Assembly: GCA_902545635.1 (NCBI GenBank)
Contig: CACCGT010000005.1
Coordinates: 26,918 to 90,917, forward strand
Direction of reading: 5' to 3'
Origin: an uncultured Pelagibacteraceae bacterium
GTDB taxonomy: Bacteria; Pseudomonadota; Alphaproteobacteria; Pelagibacterales; Pelagibacteraceae
Length of the DNA stretch: 64,000 bases
Under the pieces are notes generated by a model. The model was not told where the DNA came from, made no database searches, and worked only from the letters and a program-made list of their open reading frames with translations. Of the stretch, positions 9,512-16,949 are shown piece after piece. Both the position numbers and the translations under genes were made by a program. Within the stretch, counting starts at the first letter, position 1. Each line of letters begins with the position of its first letter.

Positions 9512-10501
9512 AGATTTAATTTTATTTACCAAGTCTTCATTTATATGTCTTGGTCCTTTATCTAATCTATTTTTATGTCTTCTTTCACCAGGAAGTCTAA
9601 CATCCCCCATTGATTTCATTTTTTCAAAAAACTTTGAAGAATGTGTGTCCCAATCTGAATTTGACAATTTATCTGGAGATATTGCTAAAATGAACTCTCC
9701 ACCACTTGGTGGACCGCCATCATTATTATCCTTCTCAGCCGTCTCATAACTAAAATTATCTCCAACAAGGGCACCAGCAAGCAATTCAACCATCATCGCA
9801 ATCCCTGAGCCTTTATAGCCGCCAAAAGGCAATAAAACACCCCCATCTGCTATTTCAGCTGGATCAGTTGTTTCCTTTCCATCTTTTGTTAATCCAGTGC
9901 CTGATGGAACTTTGTGACCTTCCCTTTTTGCAACTTGAACTTCGCCCATTGCCATAGATGCTGTTGCCATATCATAAACTACTGGAGGTTTACTTTTTCT
10001 AGGCCAAGCAAATGAAATAGGATTTGTACCAAATAAAGGTTTGATAGATCCTGCAGGTGCAACAGCTGGTTTATAAGATGTGCATGCAAAAGCAACTAGG
10101 CCTTCTTCTGCAATTGCCTCTGTTTCAGGCCACATCGCTGCCATGTGATGCGAATTTGTTATAGACAAAACTGCTACTCCATTTTCTTTTGCAGCTTTAA
10201 TTAACTCCGGCAAACTTTTATTTAGAACCATTGGCGCCAAACAATTATTACCATCTACTTTAATAACGCTTGGTGTAATTTTAGAAATTTTAGGTCTATT
10301 TTTTCCATTAATTTTTCCACTTTTTAATCCAGCAATATAAGCAGGTAATCTGAATAAGCCATGAGAAAGAGAACCATCTCTCTCTGCTTTCATTATCAAA
10401 TCGGATAAAATATTTGATGTTTCCTCATCACATCCATTAGTTAATAAAGTTTTATTTGCCAGTTTATAAATATCTTCAAGACTTAAAGAAATAGTTTTCA
10501 T
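9503..10501 (-). CDS. Malate/lactate/ureidoglycolate-type dehydrogenase (Ldh2 family)
   Basis: A 332-residue NAD(P)-dependent oxidoreductase of the Ldh2/YlbC/AllD family, a fold distinct from classical lactate dehydrogenase. Landmarks are SHGLFRLPAYIAGLKSGKIN near residue 60, NSHHMAAMWPETEAIAEEGL, and FGTNPISFAWPR, with a conserved C-terminal GGYKGSGIAMMVELLAGAL. Substrates in the family include malate, sulfolactate, ureidoglycolate and 2,3-diketogulonate; the sequence alone does not settle which. It ends inside the convergent xth gene and is followed upstream by the zinc locus, to which it has no visible link. Confidence 0.88.
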   Translation of the reverse strand: MKTISLSLEDIYKLANKTLLTNGCDEETSNILSDLIMKAERDGSLSHGLFRLPAYIAGLKSGKINGKNRPKISKITPSVIKVDGNNCLAPMVLNKSLPELIKAAKENGVAVLSITNSHHMAAMWPETEAIAEEGLVAFACTSYKPAVAPAGSIKPLFGTNPISFAWPRKSKPPVVYDMATASMAMGEVQVAKREGHKVPSGTGLTKDGKETTDPAEIADGGVLLPFGGYKGSGIAMMVELLAGALVGDNFSYETAEKDNNDGGPPSGGEFILAISPDKLSNSDWDTHSSKFFEKMKSMGDVRLPGERRHKNRLDKGPRHINEDLVNKIKSLS

Positions 10502-10625
10502 AATATTATTAGATCTTATTTGCAGATAAAGTTCAATTTAAATTATTTTAGTGACTATGATTATGCGTATCAGATAAATTAATTATATCTGACTCTAAAA
10601 TATCATTAATTGGTTTTCCAATACG

Positions 10626-10811
10626 CTAATTATTTAATTTTCCATCTATTGTTCTTTCTGTAATAATTGTCTCAATAGGTGGGCAATTCGGTTCATGACA
10701 ACTTAATTCTGCGATACTTAATAATGATGTATCTGGTATTTGTTTTTTTTCTGAAAAAATTTTTTTTAAACTTCTTATCATTTCAACATTCGGCTTTTTT
10801 TTATTAAACAT
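10626..10811 (-). CDS. Small conserved protein of the zinc operon; in-frame TAG, possible truncation
   Basis: A 61-residue protein, last gene of znuA-cobW-WD40, 3 bp after the WD40 gene. It contains SIAELSCHEPNCPPIETII, with a C-x4-C-P-P motif, which I recall from small uncharacterised alphaproteobacterial proteins next to CobW/WD40 zinc genes. The stop is TAG at 10626-10628. Beyond it the same frame stays open for 25 more codons to a TAA at 10548-10550, adding RIGKPINDILESDIINLSD and THNHSH. That extension looks like genuine protein and ends in a His-rich, metal-binding-like tail. A TGG to TAG change would explain it. Function unknown. Confidence 0.7.
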   Translation of the reverse strand: MFNKKKPNVEMIRSLKKIFSEKKQIPDTSLLSIAELSCHEPNCPPIETIITERTIDGKLNN

Positions 10812-10814
10812 AAT

Positions 10815-11858
10815 TTATTTATTTTCCTCATCCCATATAGATGTCCATAAAATATTTCCAGCCATATCTCCAATTAATATACTTGAACCATCTTCAGTAA
10901 CTGAAATTGTAGTAACTTCTGACTCTGTGAAACTACGAATTATTATTGTATTACTTGATTTTTCAATTTCTGATAAGAACACTGAACCATCACTTAATCC
11001 TGTAAAAATTGCATTTTCATTTGGGAATGGTTCAACAAATGTTACTAATTTATTTCCAACAAAAGGAAGACAAATTGGTTGACGACCCTCTGGACCAATT
11101 CCATCAAACGGCCAACAAACCGCATCGTTAGAACCAGATGTTACTAAAAATTTTGTATCATGAACAAAGGCAAAACTCTTAACTTTTGTACCATAGCCAG
11201 ACATTGTAGAATCAGTTTTATCTTTTAAGCGCCAAAAATGAAGTTGATTCTCTTGCATTGAAGTTACTAAATATCTGTCATCTGGACTAAAAATGACCTT
11301 ATTATGAGAGCCTTTCCATAATAAATTAGATGATTTCCACTTGTTGCTATAATCTTTTTTCCAAAGAGTGACACCACCGTATCGAGAAACTGCTAATCTT
11401 CTTCCTTTTGAGTCAAATGCTACACCACCAATAGTGCTCTCATGTTCTAATATTTTTGGTTCTTTTCTGCCTGCCATCCACAGGTAAACGTTATTTCCAG
11501 ACGTGCAAACCAAACTTCCATTATTTGCTGTAACATGATCAACCCAACGAGAACCAAAATTTGCAATTTCGCTTATTTCTCCATTCAGAGAAATTCTTAA
11601 AAACCTTCCGTCATCTCCACCAGTTATAATATCATCACCATCTTTTGAAATACAAAGAACAATACCATTATGTGCTTTTATGGGTTCTGAGCTTTGTCCT
11701 GCTTTAAATATTCTTATAGTGCCATCCCCAAATCCAACAGCAATAGAATTACCTATCACTACTGAATTAATAACTGGAATTCCGAGTCTTAAATCTTTTC
11801 CTCTATTTTCAAATTTTGTTTTATTTAACTCTGGGAACTTGTTCAGATCAGCTTTCAT
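10815..11858 (-). CDS. WD40-repeat beta-propeller protein of the zinc operon
   Basis: A 347-residue protein made of repeated WD40-like blades, for example IKAHNGIVLCISKDGDDIIT, LEHESTIGGVAFDSKGRRLA and NKVIFSPDDRYLVTSMQE. There is no signal peptide, so it should be cytoplasmic, and no catalytic domain is visible; the propeller is probably a protein-interaction scaffold. It overlaps the CobW GTPase gene by 4 bp and is followed 3 bp later by the small Cys/His protein. Cotranscription with znuA and cobW suggests a part in zinc delivery or the response to low zinc, perhaps as a partner of the GTPase. That role is inference. Confidence 0.85.
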   Translation of the reverse strand: MKADLNKFPELNKTKFENRGKDLRLGIPVINSVVIGNSIAVGFGDGTIRIFKAGQSSEPIKAHNGIVLCISKDGDDIITGGDDGRFLRISLNGEISEIANFGSRWVDHVTANNGSLVCTSGNNVYLWMAGRKEPKILEHESTIGGVAFDSKGRRLAVSRYGGVTLWKKDYSNKWKSSNLLWKGSHNKVIFSPDDRYLVTSMQENQLHFWRLKDKTDSTMSGYGTKVKSFAFVHDTKFLVTSGSNDAVCWPFDGIGPEGRQPICLPFVGNKLVTFVEPFPNENAIFTGLSDGSVFLSEIEKSSNTIIIRSFTESEVTTISVTEDGSSILIGDMAGNILWTSIWDEENK

Positions 11859-12826
11859 GCCGATTTACAATTTTCAAATCCCTCTTTCAAATTCATATTC
11901 TCAAGATTTCGACCAATAAAAACTAGTCTAGAGCTTCGTACTTTTCCTTCTGGCCATTTACCCATAGGCGAGGCATCCATAAGCATGTGTACTCCTTGAA
12001 ATACATATCGATCACTTTCTCCTGTAAAATCGAGAATTCCCTTAGTTCTCAGTATATCTTGACCCTTTGTCTGTAAAAGCTTGCTGAACCAATCTTGAAA
12101 CTTTTCCATATCTAAAGGGCTATCAGAGACAAACGATAAGCTAGTTACATCATCATCATGCTCATGATCATGGTCTGACTCTAGAAAATCAGGTTCAACT
12201 TCTAAAACTCGTTTTAAACTAAATGCATCAAGATTAAGAATTTCATTTAATGATACTCCACATTTAGTAGTATTAATGATTTTTGCAAAAGGATTAATTT
12301 TTCTTATTCTTTCTTTGACTGCTTCTAAACCACTTTCGTCAACAAGATCTATTTTATTTAACAACACAACATCAGCAAAAGCGATTTGTTCCTCAGCTTC
12401 ATGGTGATCAGTTAGTTGAGAACTTAAATGAACAGCATCTGCAACGGTAACAATCGCATCTAACTTTGTTCGATCAGCAACATCTTGGTCAACAAAAAAA
12501 GTTTGTGCAACTGGGGCTGGGTCAGCTAATCCAGTAGTTTCTACAATAATTGCATCTAATTTATCTGCTCTTTTCATAAGGCCACTTAAAATTCTGATTA
12601 GATCACCTCTGACAGTGCAGCATATGCACCCATTATTCATCTCAAACACTTCTTCATCAGCATCTACAACTAAATCATTATCTATACCTTGTTCGCCAAA
12701 TTCATTAACGATTACGGCATACTTTTTACCGTGCTGTTCGGTTAGGATTCTATTCAATAAAGTGGTTTTGCCTGCACCAAGAAAACCTGTCAAAACAGTA
12801 ACTGGAACTTGTTTATTACTGTCCAT
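11855..12826 (-). CDS. CobW/COG0523 GTPase, probable zinc chaperone
   Basis: A 323-residue G3E-family P-loop GTPase. Walker A is GFLGAGKTTLLN (residues 14-25), followed by the family's metal-binding CxCC motif GCICC at 66-70 and the NKID specificity motif. A short His/Asp-rich stretch (DHDHEHDDD) near residue 220 precedes the CobW C-terminal domain (KGILDFTGESDRYVFQGVHM). COG0523 members linked to znu genes and Zur are held to move zinc to client enzymes when zinc is scarce. Location 7 bp after znuA supports that role over cobalamin synthesis. Confidence 0.92.
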   Translation of the reverse strand: MDSNKQVPVTVLTGFLGAGKTTLLNRILTEQHGKKYAVIVNEFGEQGIDNDLVVDADEEVFEMNNGCICCTVRGDLIRILSGLMKRADKLDAIIVETTGLADPAPVAQTFFVDQDVADRTKLDAIVTVADAVHLSSQLTDHHEAEEQIAFADVVLLNKIDLVDESGLEAVKERIRKINPFAKIINTTKCGVSLNEILNLDAFSLKRVLEVEPDFLESDHDHEHDDDVTSLSFVSDSPLDMEKFQDWFSKLLQTKGQDILRTKGILDFTGESDRYVFQGVHMLMDASPMGKWPEGKVRSSRLVFIGRNLENMNLKEGFENCKSA

Positions 12827-12833
12827 TAAATAG

Positions 12834-13946
12834 TTAACAACCTTTAAATGATGCTGACATGTTTCTTATTAGATCAAAATATAAATTTTTACCTGGTTTT
12901 AAAGTTGCTCCTAGAGGATCTACAACACCAGTTTTTATATTCATATCTTTTGCAACTGCTTTAATGATGTCAGGATTAAACTGAGGCTCTGAAAATACGC
13001 AAGCAACATTATCATGCTCAATGATTTCTCTAATTTCTGCTAATTGCTCTGCGCCAGGCATTACATCAGTATTGACTGTGAAAGCGCCTAATATATTTAC
13101 ATTAAATCGTTCTTCAAAATATTGATATGCATCATGAAAAACTATTGAGGCTACGCTTTGGTTTAATTCAGACTTAACGTCAGCTGTAAGTTTATCTATA
13201 TCTTTTAAAGCTTTATTTAAATTATTTTTGTATTTAGATGCGTTTTTTGAATCATTTTCTATTAAATGTTCAGTCATCTCTTTTAATATAGCGCTTGCAT
13301 TAATTGGATCTAACCAAATGTGTGGATCAAATTCACCATGGTGGTGTCCTTCGTGTCCATCATGATCATCGTGGTCGTCATGACCATCCTCTTTTTTAGC
13401 ATGGTCGTCATGATCGTGATCATCGTGATCATCTTTTTTCTTATGTCCGTGGTCGTCATGATCATCTTCCTTATGACCATCCTCTTTTTTAGCATGGTCG
13501 TCATGATCGTGATCATCGTGATCATCTTTTTTCTTATGTCCATGATCGTCGTGGTCATCATGATCATCATGGTCACCAAAAATATTTCTCTCTCTAAATT
13601 TTAATTTAACAATACCTTTTGCATCCATTAGTTCAATCTTGTCTGCCTTCTTAGCTATTGAGTTTAATGGTTTTTCTAAAAAATTTTCTATATCCTCACC
13701 TACCCAAAATACAATATCTGCGTTTTGTAGCATTTTTGCGTGCGAAGGTTTCATGGCAAATCCATGTGGAGAAGCATAGCCATCAACTATTAAATCAGGT
13801 TTAGCCACACCATCCATTAAATAGCTAACTAGAGAGTGTATTGGTTTGATTGATGCTACAACTTTAATGTCAGCATTTGCTGATGTAAATAAAGTTAAAA
13901 ATGATAATATTGTAAAGATTATTGAGGATTTTTTTAAGTTTTTCAT
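12834..13946 (-). CDS. znuA: Zinc ABC transporter periplasmic binding protein ZnuA
   Basis: A 370-residue cluster A-I metal-binding protein with a signal peptide ending near residue 25 (SANA|DIK). Zinc-binding histidines are expected in GYASPHGFAMKPSH, the post-loop DPHIWLDP and IVFHDAYQYFE. Between blades 1 and 2 is a very long His/Asp/Lys-rich loop (about residues 124-203) holding two copies of a 31-residue unit; such loops are typical of zinc, not manganese, binding proteins. It makes the protein longer than usual. It diverges from znuC across a 73-bp spacer with two Zur-box-like palindromes. Confidence 0.96.
   Translation of the reverse strand: MKNLKKSSIIFTILSFLTLFTSANADIKVVASIKPIHSLVSYLMDGVAKPDLIVDGYASPHGFAMKPSHAKMLQNADIVFWVGEDIENFLEKPLNSIAKKADKIELMDAKGIVKLKFRERNIFGDHDDHDDHDDHGHKKKDDHDDHDHDDHAKKEDGHKEDDHDDHGHKKKDDHDDHDHDDHAKKEDGHDDHDDHDGHEGHHHGEFDPHIWLDPINASAILKEMTEHLIENDSKNASKYKNNLNKALKDIDKLTADVKSELNQSVASIVFHDAYQYFEERFNVNILGAFTVNTDVMPGAEQLAEIREIIEHDNVACVFSEPQFNPDIIKAVAKDMNIKTGVVDPLGATLKPGKNLYFDLIRNMSASFKGC
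13381..13540. repeat. Tandem 93-bp duplication inside the znuA His-rich loop
   Basis: The segment beginning at 13381 recurs at 13474, an offset of 93 bp. The first 67 bp of each copy (13381-13447 and 13474-13540) are identical. The period is a multiple of three, so it encodes two copies of a 31-residue unit starting HGHKKKDDHDDHDHDD. Exact identity over a stretch free to drift at synonymous sites implies recent duplication or ongoing recombination. Confidence 0.95.
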
Positions 13947-13967
13947 AATATTTGGTTTTTGTTAAAT

Positions 13968-13980
13968 GTTATAATATAAC
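13968..13980. promoter_or_regulatory. Probable Zur box 1 (znuA/znuC divergent promoter)
   Basis: GTTATAATATAAC is a 13-bp palindrome, perfect except for its central base. It resembles the GTTATA-TATAAC-like operators of Zur (zinc-responsive Fur family) in alphaproteobacteria. It lies 21 bp upstream of the znuA start, in the only spacer between the two zinc operons, and a zur-like gene is encoded three genes away. Regulation by Zur is inferred. Confidence 0.7.
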
Positions 13981-13985
13981 GCTGT

Positions 13986-13998
13986 GTAATAATATAAC
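13986..13998. promoter_or_regulatory. Probable Zur box 2
   Basis: GTAATAATATAAC repeats box 1 with one mismatch in the left arm, and its centre lies 18 bp from that of box 1. It ends 21 bp before the znuC start codon. Two boxes placed symmetrically, each 21 bp from one divergent gene, suggest one operator per promoter or cooperative binding of two Zur dimers. Confidence 0.65.
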
Positions 13999-14019
13999 AT
14001 TTATAAGTCAAGGAAATAA

Positions 14020-14766
14020 ATGAGCATAGAAAATAATGTTTTGGTAAAGTTAAATAATGTTGGTTTAAAACAAAACCAAAAGTGGCTTGTTCAAGGTGTT
14101 TCTCTTCAGGTTGAAAAAGGTAAAATTGTTACTTTAATTGGTCCTAATGGATCTGGCAAAAGCACGACTGCAAAAATTGCACTAGGGTTTTACAAAAATA
14201 TAGAGGGAAACGTAGAAAAATACACTAGTAATATTGGATACGTTCCCCAAAAAATTTCAATAGATTGGACATTGCCGCTAAGAGTTAATGATCTGATGCT
14301 TTTAACAGAAAATTTAAGTGACGAAGTCATAAATGAATCATTAACATTAACGGGTGTTAAGCACCTTAAGGATAAAAGTTTAGCTAACTTGTCTGGTGGA
14401 GAATTTCAGAGAGTGTTACTTGCCAGAGCAATATCAAAAAAACCAGATTTATTAGTTCTTGATGAGCCAGTACAAGGTGTTGATTTCACAGGAGAAATTG
14501 AATTATATGAACTAATCAAAGAGCTATCATTAAAACTAAATTGTGGGATTCTACTAATATCTCACGATCTTCATACAGTAATGAGTGCAACTGACCATGT
14601 TGTTTGCTTAAACGGTCATGTATGCTGCTGCGGGAGTCCGAGTGAAGTTGCAAAAAATAGTGAATACAAAGCTTTGTTTGGTGAACAAGCTTCACAAACT
14701 TTAGCAATTTACGAACATAAACATGATCATGTTCACACTACAGACGGAGAAATAAAAAAAAAATAG
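14020..14766 (+). CDS. znuC: Zinc ABC transporter ATP-binding protein ZnuC
   Basis: A 248-residue ABC ATPase that powers zinc import with ZnuA and ZnuB at the inner membrane. Walker A is GPNGSGKSTT, the Q-loop is in IGYVPQKISIDWTLPL, the signature is LANLSGGEFQRVLLARAI and Walker B is LLVLDEPVQGVD. The C-terminus carries histidines (YEHKHDHVHTTDGE), as is common in ZnuC. One base separates its stop from znuB. Expression is probably controlled by the two palindromes upstream. Confidence 0.96.
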   Translation: MSIENNVLVKLNNVGLKQNQKWLVQGVSLQVEKGKIVTLIGPNGSGKSTTAKIALGFYKNIEGNVEKYTSNIGYVPQKISIDWTLPLRVNDLMLLTENLSDEVINESLTLTGVKHLKDKSLANLSGGEFQRVLLARAISKKPDLLVLDEPVQGVDFTGEIELYELIKELSLKLNCGILLISHDLHTVMSATDHVVCLNGHVCCCGSPSEVAKNSEYKALFGEQASQTLAIYEHKHDHVHTTDGEIKKK

Positions 14767-14767
14767 T

Positions 14768-15571
14768 ATGTTAGATGATTTTTTTATAAGAGCACTAGTT
14801 GCAGGGATAGGTATTGCTTTTGTTGCAGGCCCTCTTGGTTGCTTTGTTGTATGGAGGAGATTATCTTATTTTGGTGATACACTTGCCCACTCTGCATTGC
14901 TCGGTGTAACAATTGCATATTCATTAGAATTTAATATCGCTGTTTCAATATTTTTAATTTCATCGGTAATTGCATTAATTTTAATACAACTACAAAGAAA
15001 AACTAATCTACCAAGTGATGCATTGTTAGGTCTTCTAGCTCACTCATCATTGGCAGTTGGATTAGTGGTTATTGGATTTTTAACCTTTATTAGATTTGAT
15101 ATAATGGGATTACTGTTTGGAGATATTTTAGCAGTTAACAAAAAAGACTTGTTTATTATATGGTTTGGTGGCGCTTTAATATTAATAACTTTAAAAATAA
15201 TCTGGAAACCATTATTTGCATCTACAGTTAATTATGAATTAGCTGAAGCAGAAGGTTTAAATCCTGATAGAGCAAAAGCGGTGTTTACAGTCTTATTGGC
15301 TGCAATAATTGCCATTTCAATAAAATTAGTTGGAGTTTTATTAATCACTGGAATGTTAATTATACCAACTGCTATGGCTAGAAATCTTTCAGATAATCCA
15401 CAAAAAATGGTTATTTTTTCAATAATTGGGGGATTGTTATCAGTGTTTATAGGATTGTTCTCTTCGTTAGAATTCAATACACCGTCTGGTCCATCCATAA
15501 TTGCTGCAGCTCTTGTGTTGTTTATTTTTTCATTACTTAAAGTTAAACAAACGATACAATTGAAAAATTAA
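14768..15571 (+). CDS. znuB: Zinc ABC transporter permease ZnuB
   Basis: A 267-residue inner-membrane permease of the ABC-3 family with about eight hydrophobic segments. The motif GPLGCFVVWRRLSYFGDTLA followed by HSALLGV is the family signature near residues 21-48, and GLLHSSLAVG-like and AEGLNPDRAKAVFTVLLA elements follow. It forms the zinc channel energised by ZnuC. It is the second gene of znuCB-zur, separated from zur by 24 bp. Confidence 0.96.
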   Translation: MLDDFFIRALVAGIGIAFVAGPLGCFVVWRRLSYFGDTLAHSALLGVTIAYSLEFNIAVSIFLISSVIALILIQLQRKTNLPSDALLGLLAHSSLAVGLVVIGFLTFIRFDIMGLLFGDILAVNKKDLFIIWFGGALILITLKIIWKPLFASTVNYELAEAEGLNPDRAKAVFTVLLAAIIAISIKLVGVLLITGMLIIPTAMARNLSDNPQKMVIFSIIGGLLSVFIGLFSSLEFNTPSGPSIIAAALVLFIFSLLKVKQTIQLKN

Positions 15572-15595
15572 TGGAATATTATAAAAAATAATTAA

Positions 15596-15988
15596 ATGCA
15601 AAAACAAGAAACATTAACTAAAAACCAAAAAATAATTTTAGATTTAATTGAAAAATCTGATCAACCATTAAAAGCATACTCAATTTTATTTGATGTTAAA
15701 AAAAAAGGTATTAATGCTCCTTTGCAAGTTTATAGAGCGTTAAAAAAACTAGTCAAAATCGGAAAAATTCATAAAATAGAAAGTAGAAACGCTTTCATCG
15801 CTTGTAAAAATTCAAAATGTCAAATTGCTAAAGCTACTATTTTTTCAATTTGTGAAAGTTGTGAAGATGTAACTGAAATTCATGATCATAAATTATCAGA
15901 ACATCTAAGAGATTTTAAAGATAATAAAGGAATGAAATATAATAAATACAATTTAGAATTTTTTGGTCTGTGCAAGAAATGCGTTTAA
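15596..15988 (+). CDS. zur: Fur-family zinc uptake regulator Zur
   Basis: A 130-residue Fur-family protein with an N-terminal winged helix (LTKNQKIILDLIEKSDQPLK, then LQVYRALKKLVKIGKIHKIE as recognition region) and a C-terminal metal-binding domain. The cysteine pairs for structural zinc are in ICESCEDV and LCKKCV, with an additional C-x4-C (ACKNSKC). Co-location with znuCB identifies it as Zur rather than Fur or Mur. It most likely represses the divergent znu operons when zinc is replete and probably controls its own operon. Confidence 0.9.
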   Translation: MQKQETLTKNQKIILDLIEKSDQPLKAYSILFDVKKKGINAPLQVYRALKKLVKIGKIHKIESRNAFIACKNSKCQIAKATIFSICESCEDVTEIHDHKLSEHLRDFKDNKGMKYNKYNLEFFGLCKKCV

Positions 15989-15991
15989 AAA

Positions 15992-16585
15992 ATGAAAATT
16001 GAATATTATTTTAGTGTCCTATCTCCGTTTAGTTATCTTGGAGCTGATAGATTTACAAAGATAGTAAGCAAATATAATTTAGAGGTTATAGAAAAACCAC
16101 TTGATTTAGTTGGTGAAATTTTTCCAAATACTGGTGGGTTGCCAGTTCCTAAAAGACATCCTGCAAGACAAAAATATAGACTTGTAGAACTGGAGAGAAT
16201 TTCAAATAAACTGGGTTTGCCGATTATTAAAAAGCCAAAGTTTTTTCCACCTAAAGACCCACACTTACCAGCAAAATTTGTAATAGCTTCAAATAAATTG
16301 GGTAATAAACTTCATTTTGGAAATGAATGTTTAAAATATTTATGGTCTATGGATAAAGATCTTTCTGATCACAATACACTTCAGGAAATTTGTGAAAAAT
16401 TAAATTTAAACTTTGAAGAAATGAAGAAATTAGCTTTATCTGAAGATGTGAACTTGGAGTATCAAAAAAATTCAAAAGATGCGGTTGATAATGATGTATT
16501 TGGCGCTCCTTCGTATGTCTTAAATAATGAGATTTTTTGGGGTCAAGATAGATTAGATTATCTTGAAGATGCATTAAATAAATAA
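15992..16585 (+). CDS. 2-hydroxychromene-2-carboxylate isomerase-like DsbA-fold protein
   Basis: A 197-residue thioredoxin/DsbA-fold protein. The start MKIEYYFSVLSPFSYLGADR and the C-terminal FGAPSYVLNNEIFWGQDRLD match the glutathione S-transferase kappa/HCCA isomerase family. In naphthalene degraders this family isomerises 2-hydroxychromene-2-carboxylate using glutathione. No aromatic pathway is visible here, so the physiological substrate is unknown and the enzyme is better regarded as a generic glutathione-dependent isomerase or transferase. It starts 3 bp after zur and is probably cotranscribed with it. Confidence 0.85.
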   Translation: MKIEYYFSVLSPFSYLGADRFTKIVSKYNLEVIEKPLDLVGEIFPNTGGLPVPKRHPARQKYRLVELERISNKLGLPIIKKPKFFPPKDPHLPAKFVIASNKLGNKLHFGNECLKYLWSMDKDLSDHNTLQEICEKLNLNFEEMKKLALSEDVNLEYQKNSKDAVDNDVFGAPSYVLNNEIFWGQDRLDYLEDALNK

Positions 16586-16709
16586 TTTAAAATTAATAAA
16601 TTTTATTAATAATTTAATTAAGCATTAATAGAAACTAATTTTAACAAATCTTTAATATAATATTATCATAATTTAAAATGATAATAAATTTAAAAAAAAA
16701 GGAGAGAAA

Positions 16710-16949
16710 ATGACTGCAAATATCAGAATATTAAAATGGACAAGCACAGTTTTGACGCTTTTAGGAATATTAACTTTTTATTTAGATTACTATCCTTATA
16801 GCATGATACCTCACAGTTTAGGTATAATCGGTTGGACTATTGTTGGTACCATTACAAAGGATAAACCTTTATTAACAAATTTTTCACTACAAATCCCGAT
16901 AATGATTGCAGGTATAATTAAGTATTCTTATACAACTGGGTTATTTTAA
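16710..16949 (+). CDS. Small integral membrane protein, unknown function
   Basis: A 79-residue hydrophobic protein with two to three membrane helices (VLTLLGILTFYLDYYPYS, LGIIGWTIVGTI, IPIMIAGIIKYSYTTGLF). I do not recognise the family. The start is preceded by a strong Shine-Dalgarno (AGGAGAG at optimal spacing), which most genes here lack, suggesting high translation. The 124-bp spacer before it is AT-rich and could hold a promoter. Its stop overlaps the end of phnM on the opposite strand by 4 bp. A link to phosphonate metabolism is possible only by position. Confidence 0.75.
   Translation: MTANIRILKWTSTVLTLLGILTFYLDYYPYSMIPHSLGIIGWTIVGTITKDKPLLTNFSLQIPIMIAGIIKYSYTTGLF

Noticed and set aside
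13310-13604. Two overlapping open frames of ~90 codons, one on each strand, in the znuA loop
   Set aside because: They are methionine/isoleucine/valine-rich translations of the repetitive His/Asp-coding DNA in other frames. ZnuA explains the sequence fully.
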